DNA from: Polynucleobacter sp. UK-Gri1-W3
GTDB taxonomy: Bacteria; Pseudomonadota; Gammaproteobacteria; Burkholderiales; Burkholderiaceae
Length of the DNA: 64,000 bases
NCBI RefSeq assembly: GCF_018881595.1
Contig: NZ_JACVQA010000001.1
Span: 247,625 to 311,624 of the forward strand
Direction: 5' to 3'
This document shows positions 18,914-28,365 of the stretch, one piece after another. Made by a program: the position numbers and the translations under genes. A model generated the notes under the pieces. It had not been told where the DNA came from and ran no database searches. It saw nothing but the letters and a program-made list of their open reading frames with translations. Numbering within the stretch: the first letter of the stretch is position 1; each line of letters starts with the position of its first letter.

Positions 18914-19750
18914 TTAGTTTTTCTTTGTTAATCCTAAGTTATCGGCAATCGATAAAACTGCATCAGCTTGATTTAGCGAGTAGAAATGAATACCTGGTGC
19001 ACCAACAGCTAGTAGCTGGTCACACAGGTCTGTGACAACTTCTTCACCAAATGCACGGATAGAAGCAATGTCGTCGCCATAAGACTGGAGACGCAAACGA
19101 ATCCAACGTGGAATCTCTGCACCACATGCATCAGAAAATCTCAATAACTGACTACTGTTTGTGATCGGCATAATGCCAGCAATGATCGGCTGTGTAACAC
19201 CTAAGTCATATGCTTCATCAACAAAGCGAAAATAAGCATCGCTATTATAAAAATACTGAGTAACAGCAGAGTTTGCACCCGCCTTCATTTTTTGCACAAA
19301 GAAATCGATATCGCTAGCAGGCGACTTTGCCTGCGGATGTGTTTCTGGATAAGCGGCTACATCGATATGAAACCAATCGCCTGTCTCTGTACGAATAAAT
19401 TCTACTAATTCATTGGCATGATGAAACTCGCCATACTGACCCATGCCAGATGGCAAGTCACCGCGCAAAGCCACAATACGCTTCACGCCTAAGGCTTGAT
19501 ATTGCTTGAGCATTTCGCGCACGCTCTCACGTGAACTACCAACACAAGATAGGTGGGGAGCAACTGCTGCACCAGCAGCATGAATGTCGCCCACTACCTT
19601 TAACGTGCCGGACTGAGTAGAACCACCGGCACCAAATGTCACGGAATAAAAAGCGGGCTTGAGTGTTTCAGAAAAACGCTCACGTACAAGATGCAACTTA
19701 CTCTCACCTTCAGGTGTTTTTGGAGGAAAGAATTCAACGCTTAATTCCAT
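18914..19750 (-). CDS. metF: Methylenetetrahydrofolate reductase [NAD(P)H]
   Basis: MetF reduces 5,10-methylene-THF to 5-methyl-THF, the methyl donor for methionine synthesis. The 278-residue flavoprotein is a TIM barrel starting LSVEFFPPKTPEGE, with the catalytic glutamate in EFFPPKT, FYSVTFGAGGST near residue 34, ALRGDLP near residue 94 and QYFYNSDAYFRF near residue 165. The length suits a bacterial MetF without a regulatory domain. It starts 37 bases after ahcY on the same strand and so is likely controlled by the same SAH riboswitch, which would join methyl supply to SAH removal. Confidence 0.96.
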   Translation of the reverse strand: MELSVEFFPPKTPEGESKLHLVRERFSETLKPAFYSVTFGAGGSTQSGTLKVVGDIHAAGAAVAPHLSCVGSSRESVREMLKQYQALGVKRIVALRGDLPSGMGQYGEFHHANELVEFIRTETGDWFHIDVAAYPETHPQAKSPASDIDFFVQKMKAGANSAVTQYFYNSDAYFRFVDEAYDLGVTQPIIAGIMPITNSSQLLRFSDACGAEIPRWIRLRLQSYGDDIASIRAFGEEVVTDLCDQLLAVGAPGIHFYSLNQADAVLSIADNLGLTKKN

Positions 19751-19787
19751 GATTTTGGGCCTAGGTATCTATTGAAGAATGAATGGA

Positions 19788-21233
19788 TTAATAACGGTAG
19801 TGGTCAGCCTTGTATGGGCCTTGCTTCGTTACACCAATATAAGAAGCTTGCTGATCTGACAACACAGTTAACTCTGCATTCAGAGTCTTGAGCTGTAAAC
19901 GAGCAACTTTCTCATCCAAATGCTTAGGCAGGGTGTAAACACCGACTGGGTATTTATCTGTACCTACTGCATTCCACAATTCGATTTGAGCAATCACTTG
20001 GTTTGCAAATGAAGAGCTCATGACGTATGAAGGATGTCCTGTACCGCAACCTAGGTTAACCAAACGACCTTTAGCCAAAATGATGATGCGCTTTTCAGGC
20101 TTGCCATTGGCTGCGGGGAAAATGACATGGTCAACTTGTGGCTTGATTTCTTCCCACTTGTATTTCTCAATACCAGCAACATCGATCTCATTATCAAAGT
20201 GGCCGATGTTACAAACGATGGCCTGATTCTTCATCTTTGCCATGTGGTCATGTGTAATCACGTGGTAGTTACCTGTTGCAGAAACAAAAATGTCTGCCTT
20301 GTCAGCAGCGTAATCCATTGTTACAACACGATAGCCTTCCATTGCAGCTTGCAATGCACAAATTGGATCTACTTCAGTAACCCAGACTTGAGCGGATAAA
20401 GCGCGTAATGCTTGAGCTGAACCTTTACCCACATCGCCGTAGCCACAAACTACTGCTACCTTACCGGCAACCATAACGTCAGTAGCACGCTTGATCGCAT
20501 CTACTAAAGACTCACGGCAACCGTAAAGGTTGTCGAACTTGCTCTTAGTGACAGAGTCATTTACGTTAATTGCAGGGAACTTCAACTCGCCCTTAGCAAA
20601 CATTTGATACAAGCGATGTACGCCAGTAGTAGTCTCTTCTGTAACGCCTTTAACTTTTTCTAAGCGCGTTGAATACCAAGTTGGGTCTTGTACCAATTTT
20701 TTCTTAATGGCTGCAAACAAAATAGTTTCTTCTTCACTAGTTGGATTGCTTAAACAAGCTTGATCTTTTTCAGCACGTGCACCAAGGTGCAATAACAAAG
20801 TTGCATCGCCGCCATCATCCAAAATCATATTGGTGTAGCCGCCATCAGCCCACTCAAAAATACGGTGGGTAAAGTCCCAGTACTGCTCAAGCGTTTCGCC
20901 TTTGATGGCAAACACTGGTGTGCCATTTGCAGCAATTGCAGCAGCAGCATGGTCTTGTGTAGAGAAAATATTGCAAGAGGCCCACTGAACTTCAGCGCCG
21001 AGCGCCTCAAGTGTCTCGATCAAGACTGCCGTTTGAATAGTCATGTGCAATGAACCAGTAATGCGTGCGCCACGCAATGGCTGTTGTGCAGCAAATTCAT
21101 CACGAATGGCAACTAAGCCAGGCATCTCAGTTTCAGCAATGGCGATTTCTTTACGGCCAAAGTCAGCCAAAGAGATGTCAGCAATTGCGCAACGTGTTGC
21201 AACAAAGTTATTTAAATCAGAAACGGTATTCAT
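19788..21233 (-). CDS. ahcY: S-adenosylhomocysteine hydrolase (adenosylhomocysteinase)
   Basis: AhcY reversibly splits SAH to adenosine and homocysteine and relieves product inhibition of methyltransferases. It has the NAD-binding loop [12 protein letters not shown] and the typical C-terminal KADHYRY. From the ATG at 21233 it has 481 residues, including the roughly 40-residue insertion found in many bacterial forms ([13 protein letters not shown] to the segment rich in EEE). The frame extends 20 codons further to 21293, but those codons are in the riboswitch leader; the ATG at 21233 has a GGAG ribosome binding site 7 bases upstream, so I prefer it. That GGAG is itself inside a hairpin. Confidence 0.96.
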   Translation of the reverse strand: MNTVSDLNNFVATRCAIADISLADFGRKEIAIAETEMPGLVAIRDEFAAQQPLRGARITGSLHMTIQTAVLIETLEALGAEVQWASCNIFSTQDHAAAAIAANGTPVFAIKGETLEQYWDFTHRIFEWADGGYTNMILDDGGDATLLLHLGARAEKDQACLSNPTSEEETILFAAIKKKLVQDPTWYSTRLEKVKGVTEETTTGVHRLYQMFAKGELKFPAINVNDSVTKSKFDNLYGCRESLVDAIKRATDVMVAGKVAVVCGYGDVGKGSAQALRALSAQVWVTEVDPICALQAAMEGYRVVTMDYAADKADIFVSATGNYHVITHDHMAKMKNQAIVCNIGHFDNEIDVAGIEKYKWEEIKPQVDHVIFPAANGKPEKRIIILAKGRLVNLGCGTGHPSYVMSSSFANQVIAQIELWNAVGTDKYPVGVYTLPKHLDEKVARLQLKTLNAELTVLSDQQASYIGVTKQGPYKADHYRY

Positions 21234-21238
21234 TAATG

Positions 21239-21267
21239 CTCCAGCTAAATACGATCCAACGCTGGAG
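21239..21267 (-). promoter_or_regulatory. Hairpin sequestering the ahcY ribosome binding site
   Basis: A 7-base-pair stem pairs 21261-21267 with 21239-21245 on the minus strand, across a 15-base loop. The 3' arm contains the GGAG ribosome binding site of ahcY. It is a plausible expression platform for the SAH riboswitch about 80 bases upstream: the 5' arm ACUCC could pair instead with upstream GGAGU segments (21347-21351 or 21323-21327) and free the site. The stem is visible in the sequence; the switching is inferred. Confidence 0.5.
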
Positions 21268-21350
21268 TAGAAACTCGCTAGCCATTGAATCATGGGTTAG
21301 CGAGCGCGGTTGCAATTAGCAAACTCCGGGGGTTACCTTAGAGTCCACTC

Positions 21351-21406
21351 CCTTCAAGCCTGGGGAAGTGCTGGGTCTCAGCATTCCTTGCAACGCTCCT
21401 TGAAGG
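21351..21406 (-). promoter_or_regulatory. SAH riboswitch aptamer upstream of ahcY
   Basis: On the minus strand an 8-base-pair P1 stem (21399-21406 with 21351-21358) encloses 40 bases. These begin GAGCGUUGCAAGG, hold a small hairpin UGCUG-AGACC-CAGCA, and end CCCCAGG. The elements GGAGCGUUGCAA and CCAGGCUUG match the conserved core of the SAH riboswitch known from beta- and gammaproteobacteria, which turns on ahcY when SAH accumulates. Its position about 120 bases before ahcY fits exactly. A covariance-model search against Rfam RF01057 would settle it. Confidence 0.88.
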
Positions 21407-21407
21407 T

Positions 21408-21435
21408 ATGCCGCAATTGTAAACAATTACGGCAT
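21408..21435 (-). other. 12-bp hairpin between metK and the SAH aptamer
   Basis: A 12-base-pair inverted repeat with one G-U pair and a TTTA loop (21424-21435 with 21408-21419) lies one base before riboswitch stem P1. It is not followed by a U-run on the minus strand, so it is not a standard terminator for metK. It may stabilise the 3' end of metK mRNA, insulate the aptamer from upstream sequence, or be an operator. Confidence 0.4.
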
Positions 21436-21474
21436 ATTTCGCCTTAATACAACTACAAACTGCTTATTTCCTGC

Positions 21475-22641
21475 TTATAGGCCTGCTGCCGCACGTAATA
21501 CAGCTGCTTTATCTGTTTGCTCCCAAGTAAATTCTGGCTCTTCGCGACCAAAGTGGCCATAAGCAGCAGTCTTCTTATAAATTGGGCGCAAGAGATTAAG
21601 CATCTTCACGATACCTTTTGGACGCAAATCAAAGTGCTCAGAAACCAATTGAGCAATCTTCTCATCAGAAATCTTGCCAGTACCAAATGTGCTCACCATT
21701 ACTGAAGTTGGCTTAGCAACACCAATCGCATAAGAGATCTGAATCAAGCACTTGCTAGCTAAACCAGCAGCCACTACGTTCTTCGCAACATAACGTCCAG
21801 CGTATGCAGCAGAGCGGTCAACCTTAGAGGGATCTTTACCGGAGAAAGCGCCACCACCGTGAGGGGCTGCACCACCGTAGGTATCCACAATAATTTTGCG
21901 ACCAGTTAGACCGCAATCGCCTTGTGGGCCGCCGATAACGAAACGACCTGTTGGGTTAACTAAGAAGTTAATTGCACCTTTGATCAAATGCTTAGGCAAT
22001 ACTGGTTTGATGATTTCTTCAATAACCGCTTCGCGCAATTTTTCGAGAGAAATATTTTCATCATGCTGAGTGGACAACACAACGGTGTCAATAGAGTCAG
22101 GCTTGCCATCCACATAACGCAAGGTCACTTGTGACTTCGCATCAGGGCGCAACCAGTTCAAACGGCCATCGCGACGCAATTGGGATTGACGTTCAACTAA
22201 ACGGTGTGACAAGTGAATTGGCAAAGGCATGAGCTCTGCAGTTTCATCGCAAGCGTAACCAAACATAAGGCCTTGGTCGCCAGCACCTTGATCTAAGCCG
22301 TCATCATGGGCTTTATCAACGCCTTGAGCAATGTCAGGACTTTGCTTGTCATAAGCAACTAAGACTGCGCAACCTTTGTAGTCGATACCGTAGTCAGTAT
22401 TGTCGTAACCGATTTCACGCAAGGTATTGCGCGCAACTTGGATGTAATCAACGTTAGCGTTAGTAGTAATTTCACCAGCTAAAACTACTAAGCCGGTGTT
22501 GCACAAAGTTTCTGCTGCAACGCGTGCAGTAGGATCTTGAGCCAGGATGGCGTCTAAGATCGAATCAGAGATTTGGTCTGCTACTTTATCGGGATGACCT
22601 TCAGAAACAGATTCTGAGGTGAAGAAGTAATCATTTGCCAT
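21475..22641 (-). CDS. metK: S-adenosylmethionine synthetase
   Basis: MetK makes SAM from methionine and ATP. The 388-residue protein begins with [20 protein letters not shown], the methionine-binding loop, and contains [12 protein letters not shown] near residue 119 and [19 protein letters not shown] near residue 262, the phosphate-binding loop. An AAGGA ribosome binding site sits 7 bases before the ATG. It lies upstream of ahcY and metF on the same strand, with the SAH riboswitch in the 240-base gap, so read-through from metK into ahcY may be controlled separately from metK itself. The product feeds the methyltransferases whose SAH product the next gene removes. Confidence 0.97.
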   Translation of the reverse strand: MANDYFFTSESVSEGHPDKVADQISDSILDAILAQDPTARVAAETLCNTGLVVLAGEITTNANVDYIQVARNTLREIGYDNTDYGIDYKGCAVLVAYDKQSPDIAQGVDKAHDDGLDQGAGDQGLMFGYACDETAELMPLPIHLSHRLVERQSQLRRDGRLNWLRPDAKSQVTLRYVDGKPDSIDTVVLSTQHDENISLEKLREAVIEEIIKPVLPKHLIKGAINFLVNPTGRFVIGGPQGDCGLTGRKIIVDTYGGAAPHGGGAFSGKDPSKVDRSAAYAGRYVAKNVVAAGLASKCLIQISYAIGVAKPTSVMVSTFGTGKISDEKIAQLVSEHFDLRPKGIVKMLNLLRPIYKKTAAYGHFGREEPEFTWEQTDKAAVLRAAAGL

Positions 22642-22844
22642 TGCATATTCCTTTAATAATTAACACGATCATAGGGACAACTCGACGTGCCAGGAACTAC
22701 AACGGCGACGCTTTAGCAGAATTTATGAATCGCCCTGCAAGTTGCCTTAACTCAGCGATGAAGCAATTTTATCTGAAAAGCACTTAATTCAGCAAATCGA
22801 ACTGAAATCCACACACCGAGAGCGGCATTGAATATCATTGGGGG
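22642..22844. other. Divergent intergenic region metK / lpxL-like
   Basis: About 200 bases separate metK (minus) from the first acyltransferase gene (plus), so both promoters should lie here. I looked for a SAM riboswitch in the metK leader and did not recognise any known class. No tRNA and no convincing small ORF is seen. The stretch contains a GCGTCGCC / GGCGACGC inverted element around 22708, within the metK leader, of unknown meaning. Confidence 0.3.
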
Positions 22845-23705
22845 GTGCAAAAACTCCTTCTAAAGCTCTGCCTGAATACGATTGCCGTGCTCCCCCTAGC
22901 GCTAGTGCAGGTCATAGGGGCCTTTTTAGGCATGCTGGCATATATTGGCTCCGAGCAATACCGCTCACTCTTTCGACCCCAATACGAAGCTGTAGTGAAT
23001 ACGCATGGCTTGCCATTCAAGCTGTGGGGAGCGGTGAGAGCCTCCGGAATGTTGTTTTCAGACAGCTTATGGATTTGGCGTAACCCCGCAAAAGCGCTGA
23101 AGTTGGTTGAAGTGCAAAACTGGGATGTAGTTGAAGCGGCGATCGGTGAAGGCCATGGCTTGGTCATGCTTACACCTCACCTTGGTGGCTTTGAAATCAT
23201 CCCGCGCGTACTTGCCCAACATTTTCCAGCAACGATTCTCTATAGACCATCGCGCCAAGAATGGCTCAATCAAGTAGTGGAAGAAGGTCGCGCTTACCCA
23301 AATATGCATTTCGTGCCGACCAACCTCAATGGTGTGCGCCAAATGACTAGAGCACTCACTCGAGGTGAAGCAATTGGCATTCTTCCAGATCAAGTGCCTA
23401 GTGGTGGCGAAGGTGTTTGGGTACCATTTTTTGGACGCCCCGCCTACACAACACCATTACCCGCTCGACTTGCCAATCGCAACAACACACCGGTAGTCAT
23501 GTTTTCTGCCAAACGCAAAGGCATTGGCCAGGGATGGCTTATGCAGGCAACTCGCCTTACTCCTTTGTCTGAAGATGCCAACATCGCTGCGGCAGAACTC
23601 AATATGGCGATTGAAAACGCCGTTCTCATCGCACCAGAACAATTTATTTGGTCATATAACCGCTACAAGCATCCTGCTGGCGCAGAATTACCTCCAAGCA
23701 ATTAA
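22845..23705 (+). CDS. Lysophospholipid/lipid A acyltransferase family protein (LpxL/HtrB-like)
   Basis: A 286-residue inner-membrane acyltransferase of the late lipid A acylation family, which transfers acyl chains from acyl-ACP to the Kdo-lipid A precursor. An N-terminal membrane anchor is followed by the catalytic H-x4-E motif (HLGGFE) near residue 110. Later family blocks are YRPSRQEWLN, ILPDQVPSGG near residue 182 and VPFFGRPAYTT. The start is a GTG at 22845; the next ATG would remove part of the membrane anchor. It is followed 24 bases later by a second family member and then dapF. The acyl chain and position acylated cannot be told from sequence. Confidence 0.88.
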   Translation: MQKLLLKLCLNTIAVLPLALVQVIGAFLGMLAYIGSEQYRSLFRPQYEAVVNTHGLPFKLWGAVRASGMLFSDSLWIWRNPAKALKLVEVQNWDVVEAAIGEGHGLVMLTPHLGGFEIIPRVLAQHFPATILYRPSRQEWLNQVVEEGRAYPNMHFVPTNLNGVRQMTRALTRGEAIGILPDQVPSGGEGVWVPFFGRPAYTTPLPARLANRNNTPVVMFSAKRKGIGQGWLMQATRLTPLSEDANIAAAELNMAIENAVLIAPEQFIWSYNRYKHPAGAELPPSN

Positions 23706-23729
23706 ATCAATTCGTTATCATTTTTTGAA

Positions 23730-24629
23730 ATGACCTGGTTACAAAACCTCTTTAATTTCTTGGCGCTCAATCTCTTGCGCCTTTTTGCCTTCCTCCCTTA
23801 CACCATTACCGTCCATGTAGGCTACGGCCTAGGCTGGCTTGCAGCCCATACTCCAAATAGTCGTACCCATGTTGTAAAAACCAATTTGCGCTTGTGCTTT
23901 CCCAATCTCAGCGAAAAAGAAATTGACGATCTTGCAATAGAGCACTGGAAATTATTCGGTCGTAGCGTACTAGAGAGAAGCCGCATTTGGCTTGGTAGTG
24001 GCAAACAAATTACCGACATTGTCACAATCGAATCGGCAATTACGCTGGGAGATCGCAAGCCACGCCTGCTGATTAACCCACACTTTGTTGGGCTTGAAGG
24101 CGGCTTCATGGCACTTTCAGTATTGGCTAACCAACACGACTGGCCAAGCGGCGCAGGGCTGTACCAAAACATGAAGAATCCTTTCTTCAATCAAAAAATG
24201 ATTGAGTGGAGAAATCGCTTTGGCGGCAAATCGATCGAGAGACAAAGTCGCTTACGTGATCTCATCCGAGAAATTCAAACGGGTAACTTTATTTTTATTG
24301 CCCCCGACATTGACTTGGGCCCTCGTGACTCCGTCTTTGTGCCTTTCTTTGGCATACAGACCAATACCATTACTTCCGTCTCCCGCCTAGCAAGGCTGAG
24401 CGGGGCTGAGGTGTGCCTTATGACAACTACCTTAAATAAAGATCGTAAAGGCTATACCTGCCATATCAGCGAGCCATTGCCGAACTTTCCTAGTGATGAT
24501 GTTGAAAAAGATACCGCTCGCTTAAATCAATACATTGAGGAGCTTGTTCGCGAAAGACCAGCAGAGTACTATTGGGTTCATAAGCGCTTTAAACATAGAC
24601 CCGAAGGCGAACCTAGTCTTTACGATTAA
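23730..24629 (+). CDS. Lipid A acyltransferase family protein, second copy (LpxL/HtrB-like)
   Basis: This 299-residue protein is of the same family as its upstream neighbour, with an N-terminal membrane segment, the H-x4-E motif HFVGLE near residue 121, [12 protein letters not shown] near residue 163, IAPDIDLG near residue 190 and [10 protein letters not shown] near residue 203. It is much closer to the third copy at 46.9 kb (shared [44 protein letters not shown]) than to the adjacent first copy, so the tandem pair is not a recent duplication. The two may add the two secondary acyl chains of lipid A. It ends 11 bases before dapF. Confidence 0.88.
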   Translation: MTWLQNLFNFLALNLLRLFAFLPYTITVHVGYGLGWLAAHTPNSRTHVVKTNLRLCFPNLSEKEIDDLAIEHWKLFGRSVLERSRIWLGSGKQITDIVTIESAITLGDRKPRLLINPHFVGLEGGFMALSVLANQHDWPSGAGLYQNMKNPFFNQKMIEWRNRFGGKSIERQSRLRDLIREIQTGNFIFIAPDIDLGPRDSVFVPFFGIQTNTITSVSRLARLSGAEVCLMTTTLNKDRKGYTCHISEPLPNFPSDDVEKDTARLNQYIEELVRERPAEYYWVHKRFKHRPEGEPSLYD

Positions 24630-24640
24630 ACGGAATCATT

Positions 24641-25543
24641 TTGAGCATCAATACCAGCAATCCCGTACGCAAAATTCGCTTCACCAAAATGCATGGTGCT
24701 GGTAATGATTTTATTGTGCTCAATGGCATCGACCAAGATCTCAGCAACATTACCCGCGAGCAATGGCAAGCATTAGCCCATCGTCAATTTGGAATTGGTG
24801 CAGATCAAATTCTCCTGGTTGAAAAAGCCACGCGTCCTGATGCTGATTTTAGATACCGCATTTTTAATGCTGACGGCGGTGAGGTAGAGCAATGCGGCAA
24901 TGGCTCGCGCTGCTTTGTACGCTTTGTATTAGATCAAGGTCTTTCCAATAAGAATCCATTACGCGTGGAAGTGGCACACACCGTTCTGACTCTCAAGTCC
25001 CATCCGGATGGCCAGGTTGAGGTGGATATGGGCGCACCAATTTTTGAGCACAGTCATATTCCATTTAATGCCAATGGCTTGGCAACCGTACAAGAGTTTC
25101 AAGAAACGCTGTACGAACTTCCCCTCAATTACCCAGCAACCCATGACAGTTTGGTTGGTGTTCTTTCCATGGGCAATCCACACGCTGTGCAGGTGGTTGG
25201 AGATGTCGATAGTGCGCCCGTTCTAGAAGAAGGACCTGAGATTGAAAAGTTTGAAGCGTTTCCTAAAAAAGTAAACGTGGGTTACCTGCAAGCGATCAAT
25301 CGCCATGAAATCAAGTTACGCGTCTTCGAACGCGGTGCTGGGGAAACCTTAGCCTGCGGTACTGGCGCTTGTGCAGCAGTTGTTTCCGGCATACGCAGAG
25401 GCCTGTTAGATTCCCCCGTGAAAGTACATACGCGAGGTGGTGACCTTCAGATTGCGTGGGGCGGCTTCATCAATGATATTGCTCAACCCGTCATCATGAC
25501 TGGCCCAGCAGTTACCGTCTTCGAAGGCGAAACAACAATCTAA
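24641..25543 (+). CDS. dapF: Diaminopimelate epimerase
   Basis: DapF interconverts LL- and meso-diaminopimelate for lysine and murein. The two catalytic cysteines lie in QCGNGSRCF near residue 87 and [10 protein letters not shown] near residue 239. The usual first block, [11 protein letters not shown], starts about 14 residues in. The start is a TTG at 24641 with a CGGAA-like ribosome binding site; the frame offers no better ATG before KMHGAG, and that ATG would cut the first strand. The 300-residue length is slightly above the common 275. It lies 11 bases after the second acyltransferase, so it is probably in that envelope operon. Confidence 0.95.
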   Translation: MSINTSNPVRKIRFTKMHGAGNDFIVLNGIDQDLSNITREQWQALAHRQFGIGADQILLVEKATRPDADFRYRIFNADGGEVEQCGNGSRCFVRFVLDQGLSNKNPLRVEVAHTVLTLKSHPDGQVEVDMGAPIFEHSHIPFNANGLATVQEFQETLYELPLNYPATHDSLVGVLSMGNPHAVQVVGDVDSAPVLEEGPEIEKFEAFPKKVNVGYLQAINRHEIKLRVFERGAGETLACGTGACAAVVSGIRRGLLDSPVKVHTRGGDLQIAWGGFINDIAQPVIMTGPAVTVFEGETTI

Positions 25544-25555
25544 AAGCTGTTGCTC

Positions 25556-26224
25556 TTAAATGCCGTATGTATCGCGATAGGCTTTTACTGCGGGTAAATA
25601 ATTTGTTAGTTGGGTATCGCTTGACGCCATCAAAAATGACATCAAACCAGCTAAGTTAGCAATCGCAATGACTGGCAAACCAAACTCTTGCTCTACAGCT
25701 TGCACTGCAGACTTATCTCCAATATCAATCGCATTACCTGAGCGCTCCATACGATCTAGAGCAATAAGGACGGCTGCCGGCTCTGCGCCAGCACCACGAA
25801 TCAGATCAACTGATTCTCTTACTGAAGTACCCGCTGAAATCACATCATCAATGATGACTACTCGGCCTTTGACGGGTGCGCCAACCAGCATGCCGCCTTC
25901 ACCATGGTCTTTTGCTTCTTTTCGGTTGTAGGCATAAGGCACATTGATACCGTTATCTGCCAAGGCAATAGCTGTAGCAGCCGCCAATGTAATGCCCTTG
26001 TATGCTGGGCCATAAAGCATATCGAAATTAATACCTGACTCTTGCAAGGCTTTGGCATAGTAACGGCCTAATGCGCTCAAACGTGCGCCGTCATTAAATT
26101 CGCCAGCATTAAAGAAATAAGGAGAGAGTCTTCCTGCTTTGGTTTTAAACTCCCCGAAGGACAAAACCTTTGCCTCTAAGGCAAAACGAATAAAGTTATC
26201 TTGATTTGAATTATTTGAGCTCAT
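25556..26224 (-). CDS. pyrE: Orotate phosphoribosyltransferase
   Basis: PyrE joins orotate to PRPP to give orotidine 5'-phosphate in pyrimidine synthesis. The 222-residue protein has the PRPP-binding motif [14 protein letters not shown] near residues 121-134, [10 protein letters not shown] near residue 72 and the flexible-loop [13 protein letters not shown] near residue 98. It is convergent with dapF, 12 bases away, and its start codon is only 8 bases from the divergent xth start. There is therefore no room for a separate leader, and its promoter must lie inside xth or the transcript must be leaderless. Confidence 0.95.
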   Translation of the reverse strand: MSSNNSNQDNFIRFALEAKVLSFGEFKTKAGRLSPYFFNAGEFNDGARLSALGRYYAKALQESGINFDMLYGPAYKGITLAAATAIALADNGINVPYAYNRKEAKDHGEGGMLVGAPVKGRVVIIDDVISAGTSVRESVDLIRGAGAEPAAVLIALDRMERSGNAIDIGDKSAVQAVEQEFGLPVIAIANLAGLMSFLMASSDTQLTNYLPAVKAYRDTYGI

Positions 26225-26232
26225 AGGCCTAT
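26223..26232. promoter_or_regulatory. Palindrome between the pyrE and xth start codons
   Basis: ATAGGCCTAT is a perfect 10-base palindrome filling the gap between the two opposed ATG codons. It gives each gene an AGGCC-like stretch just before its start, but too close for a good ribosome binding site. It could be a regulator half-site or chance. Confidence 0.3.
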
Positions 26233-27015
26233 ATGTTACGCATCATTTCCGCGAACCTCAACGGTATCCGTTCCGCAGTCAAAAAGGGCTTTCTGCCATG
26301 GGCCGTTAAGCAAAAAGCAGACTTCATTTGTATGCAAGAGCTCAAAGCTCAACGCGATGATCTGGAGGATGCCATCCTCAATCCTGATGGTATGCATGGC
26401 TTTTTCCATCATGCCGAAAAAAAGGGTTACAGCGGTTGCGGTATTTATACGCCCCATAAGCCAGATCAGGTCTTGTACGGCTATGGCAATGAAGAGTTTG
26501 ATGCAGAAGGGCGCTATGTAGAGGCACGCTTTAAAGGGCTTTCTGTCATTTCTGTCTATATGCCCTCGGGCTCAAGCTCACCAGAGCGTCAAGAGGCTAA
26601 ATACCGCTATCTCGATAGTTTTCTGCCACATCTCGTTTCCTTAAAAAAGTCTGGTCGTGAAATTGTTCTTTGTGGTGACGTCAATATTGCTCACCAGGAA
26701 ATTGATCTGAAGAATTGGAAAGGCAATCTCAAAAATTCTGGCTTCTTACCTGAAGAGCGTGCATGGCTTACTAATCTCTTTAGCAAAGTGGGTTACGTAG
26801 ACGTCTATCGACAGCTCGAAACAGAAGCAACTGAGACTTGCTACACCTGGTGGAGTAATCGAGGCCAGGCGTATGCAAAGAATGTTGGCTGGCGCATTGA
26901 CTATCACATCACTACGCCTGGCATTGCTGGCACCGCCAAGAAAACCGCCGTATACAAAGAGGAGAAATTCTCAGACCATGCGCCACTCACAGTGGATTAC
27001 GACTGGAAACTTTAA
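26233..27015 (+). CDS. xth: Exodeoxyribonuclease III (AP endonuclease)
   Basis: An exonuclease III family enzyme that cuts DNA at abasic sites and removes 3' blocks in base excision repair. The 260-residue protein starts [15 protein letters not shown], has the metal-binding glutamate in CMQELKAQ near residue 34, the catalytic segment [14 protein letters not shown] near residue 150, and ends with the Asp-His pair in [12 protein letters not shown]. Its ATG is 8 bases from the pyrE start on the other strand. It ends in a stem that also covers the last codons of the convergent AmpG-like gene. Confidence 0.95.
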   Translation: MLRIISANLNGIRSAVKKGFLPWAVKQKADFICMQELKAQRDDLEDAILNPDGMHGFFHHAEKKGYSGCGIYTPHKPDQVLYGYGNEEFDAEGRYVEARFKGLSVISVYMPSGSSSPERQEAKYRYLDSFLPHLVSLKKSGREIVLCGDVNIAHQEIDLKNWKGNLKNSGFLPEERAWLTNLFSKVGYVDVYRQLETEATETCYTWWSNRGQAYAKNVGWRIDYHITTPGIAGTAKKTAVYKEEKFSDHAPLTVDYDWKL

Positions 27016-27024
27016 GCGCACCGT

Positions 27025-27059
27025 AAAAAAGGGTGGGGGAATTATTCCCCTTCTTTTTT
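27025..27059. terminator. Bidirectional terminator shared by xth and the AmpG-like gene
   Basis: AAAAAAG, a GGGGAA - TTA - TTCCCC stem with a few unpaired bases, then CTTTTTT form a near-symmetrical hairpin with A/T tracts on both sides. It lies 10 bases after the xth stop and includes the last five codons and stop of the AmpG-like gene. It should stop plus-strand transcription well; for the minus strand it overlaps coding sequence. Confidence 0.65.
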
Positions 27060-28349
27060 GATCTGGACGATCTTAAAATGAATCGTTGCCCAAATAAGCA
27101 GTAGGACTGGCGCGCCAATGATGGCCGTGCCATAGAAGAATGCTTGGTATCCAAAGTTATCTACAAATACTCCGGAAAAGCCCGCTAGCCATTTAGGCAA
27201 GAGGAGCATCATAGAGCTAAATAAGGCGTACTGAGTTGCGGAGTAGCGGATATTGGTTAATGAAGATAAGAAAGCAATAAAGGCTGCACTGGCAATACCC
27301 GAGCTTAAGTTGTCTGCAGATATCACCCAAACCAAACCATGCAAATCATGGCCTTGGGTTGCTAGCCATGCAAACAATACATTACTAACAGCTGAGAGAA
27401 CCGCGCCCACAAATAGAATTCGTAAAACACCAAAGCGCAGTGTGAGCACACCGCCTACAAAGGCGCCCACTAAAGTCATCACCACACCAAATACTTTGCT
27501 TACAGCTGCGACTTCATCTTTGGTGTAACCCATATCGACATAAAACGGGTTAGCCATGATGCCCATCACGACATCGCTTATACGGTAGATGGCAATTAAA
27601 GACAGAATCAATACGGCGTGCCAGCGATAGCGCGTAATAAATTCAGCAAATGGCTCAACTAGGGTTTGGTAAAGCCATGCTTTAGCAGTGCGAACTTTTG
27701 CTAATTCATATCTTGCCGGCTCCTTGCTCAAGAGAGTGGTAATGACGCCCACACCAATAGAGGCTGCCATACACAGATAGGCAAATTGCCATGCACTTGC
27801 GTCGTAGCCGCTGCCTGTTTCTGCCCTAGCAGCAAGCCAGAGAACTCCGGCACCAGCCCATATCAAAGCCAATCGATATCCCGTTTGATAAGTGGCTGCC
27901 AGGGCTGCTTGATGGTCGCTATTGGCCGACTCAATACGAAAAGCATCTAAGGCGATATCTTGAGTCGCAGATCCAAAAGCCACTACCAGCGCACACCAAA
28001 CAATCGAATTAAGTGCAAGCTTAGGGTCTAAAGTCGACATGCCAACAAGACCTAGAATGATGAGGGCTTGGGCAAAAAGTAACCAGCTGCGACGGCGGCC
28101 AAATAACTTAGTCAATAAAGGAATTTGTAATCGATCTACGAGTGGAGCCCAAACCCACTTAAAGGCATATATCAGACCTACCCAAGTTAAGTAACCAATG
28201 GTGCTGCGATCAATGCCAGCCTCACGCAACCAAAAACTGAGAGTGCCAAGAATAAGCAATAAGGGAAGGCCTGCTGAGAAACCCAAGAACAGCATGCGTA
28301 AGCAGGGCCATTCGAGATAAACCCGAAAGTCTTGAAGCCAGGACTTCAC
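27042..28349 (-). CDS. MFS transporter, AmpG-like muropeptide permease
   Basis: A polytopic protein of 12 or more membrane segments, of the AmpG group that imports GlcNAc-anhydroMurNAc peptides for murein recycling. Family features are LFLGFSAGLPLLLILGTLSFWLREAGI near the start, GLIYAFKWVWAPLVDR, and FGSATQDIALDAFRIE in TM5. The open frame reaches an ATG at 28403 but would overlap metW by 38 bases; I prefer the GTG at 28349, 16 bases after the metW stop, which keeps the whole family domain. Neither has a clear ribosome binding site. It sits last in the dksA-argB-slmA-metX-metW run. The link to recycling is by family. Confidence 0.85.
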   Translation of the reverse strand: MKSWLQDFRVYLEWPCLRMLFLGFSAGLPLLLILGTLSFWLREAGIDRSTIGYLTWVGLIYAFKWVWAPLVDRLQIPLLTKLFGRRRSWLLFAQALIILGLVGMSTLDPKLALNSIVWCALVVAFGSATQDIALDAFRIESANSDHQAALAATYQTGYRLALIWAGAGVLWLAARAETGSGYDASAWQFAYLCMAASIGVGVITTLLSKEPARYELAKVRTAKAWLYQTLVEPFAEFITRYRWHAVLILSLIAIYRISDVVMGIMANPFYVDMGYTKDEVAAVSKVFGVVMTLVGAFVGGVLTLRFGVLRILFVGAVLSAVSNVLFAWLATQGHDLHGLVWVISADNLSSGIASAAFIAFLSSLTNIRYSATQYALFSSMMLLLPKWLAGFSGVFVDNFGYQAFFYGTAIIGAPVLLLIWATIHFKIVQIKKEGE

Positions 28350-28365
28350 TACATTGAGTTGTTTG

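Noticed and set aside
21234..21293. Upstream extension of ahcY by 20 codons
   Set aside because: It lies in the riboswitch leader, and the ATG at 21233 has its own ribosome binding site and gives the family length.
21408..21435. Hairpin as a metK intrinsic terminator
   Set aside because: The stem is good but no U tract follows on the minus strand.
22642..22760. A SAM riboswitch in the metK leader
   Set aside because: The leader is long enough, but I could not match the conserved core of any SAM riboswitch class. Left as an unexplained divergent region.
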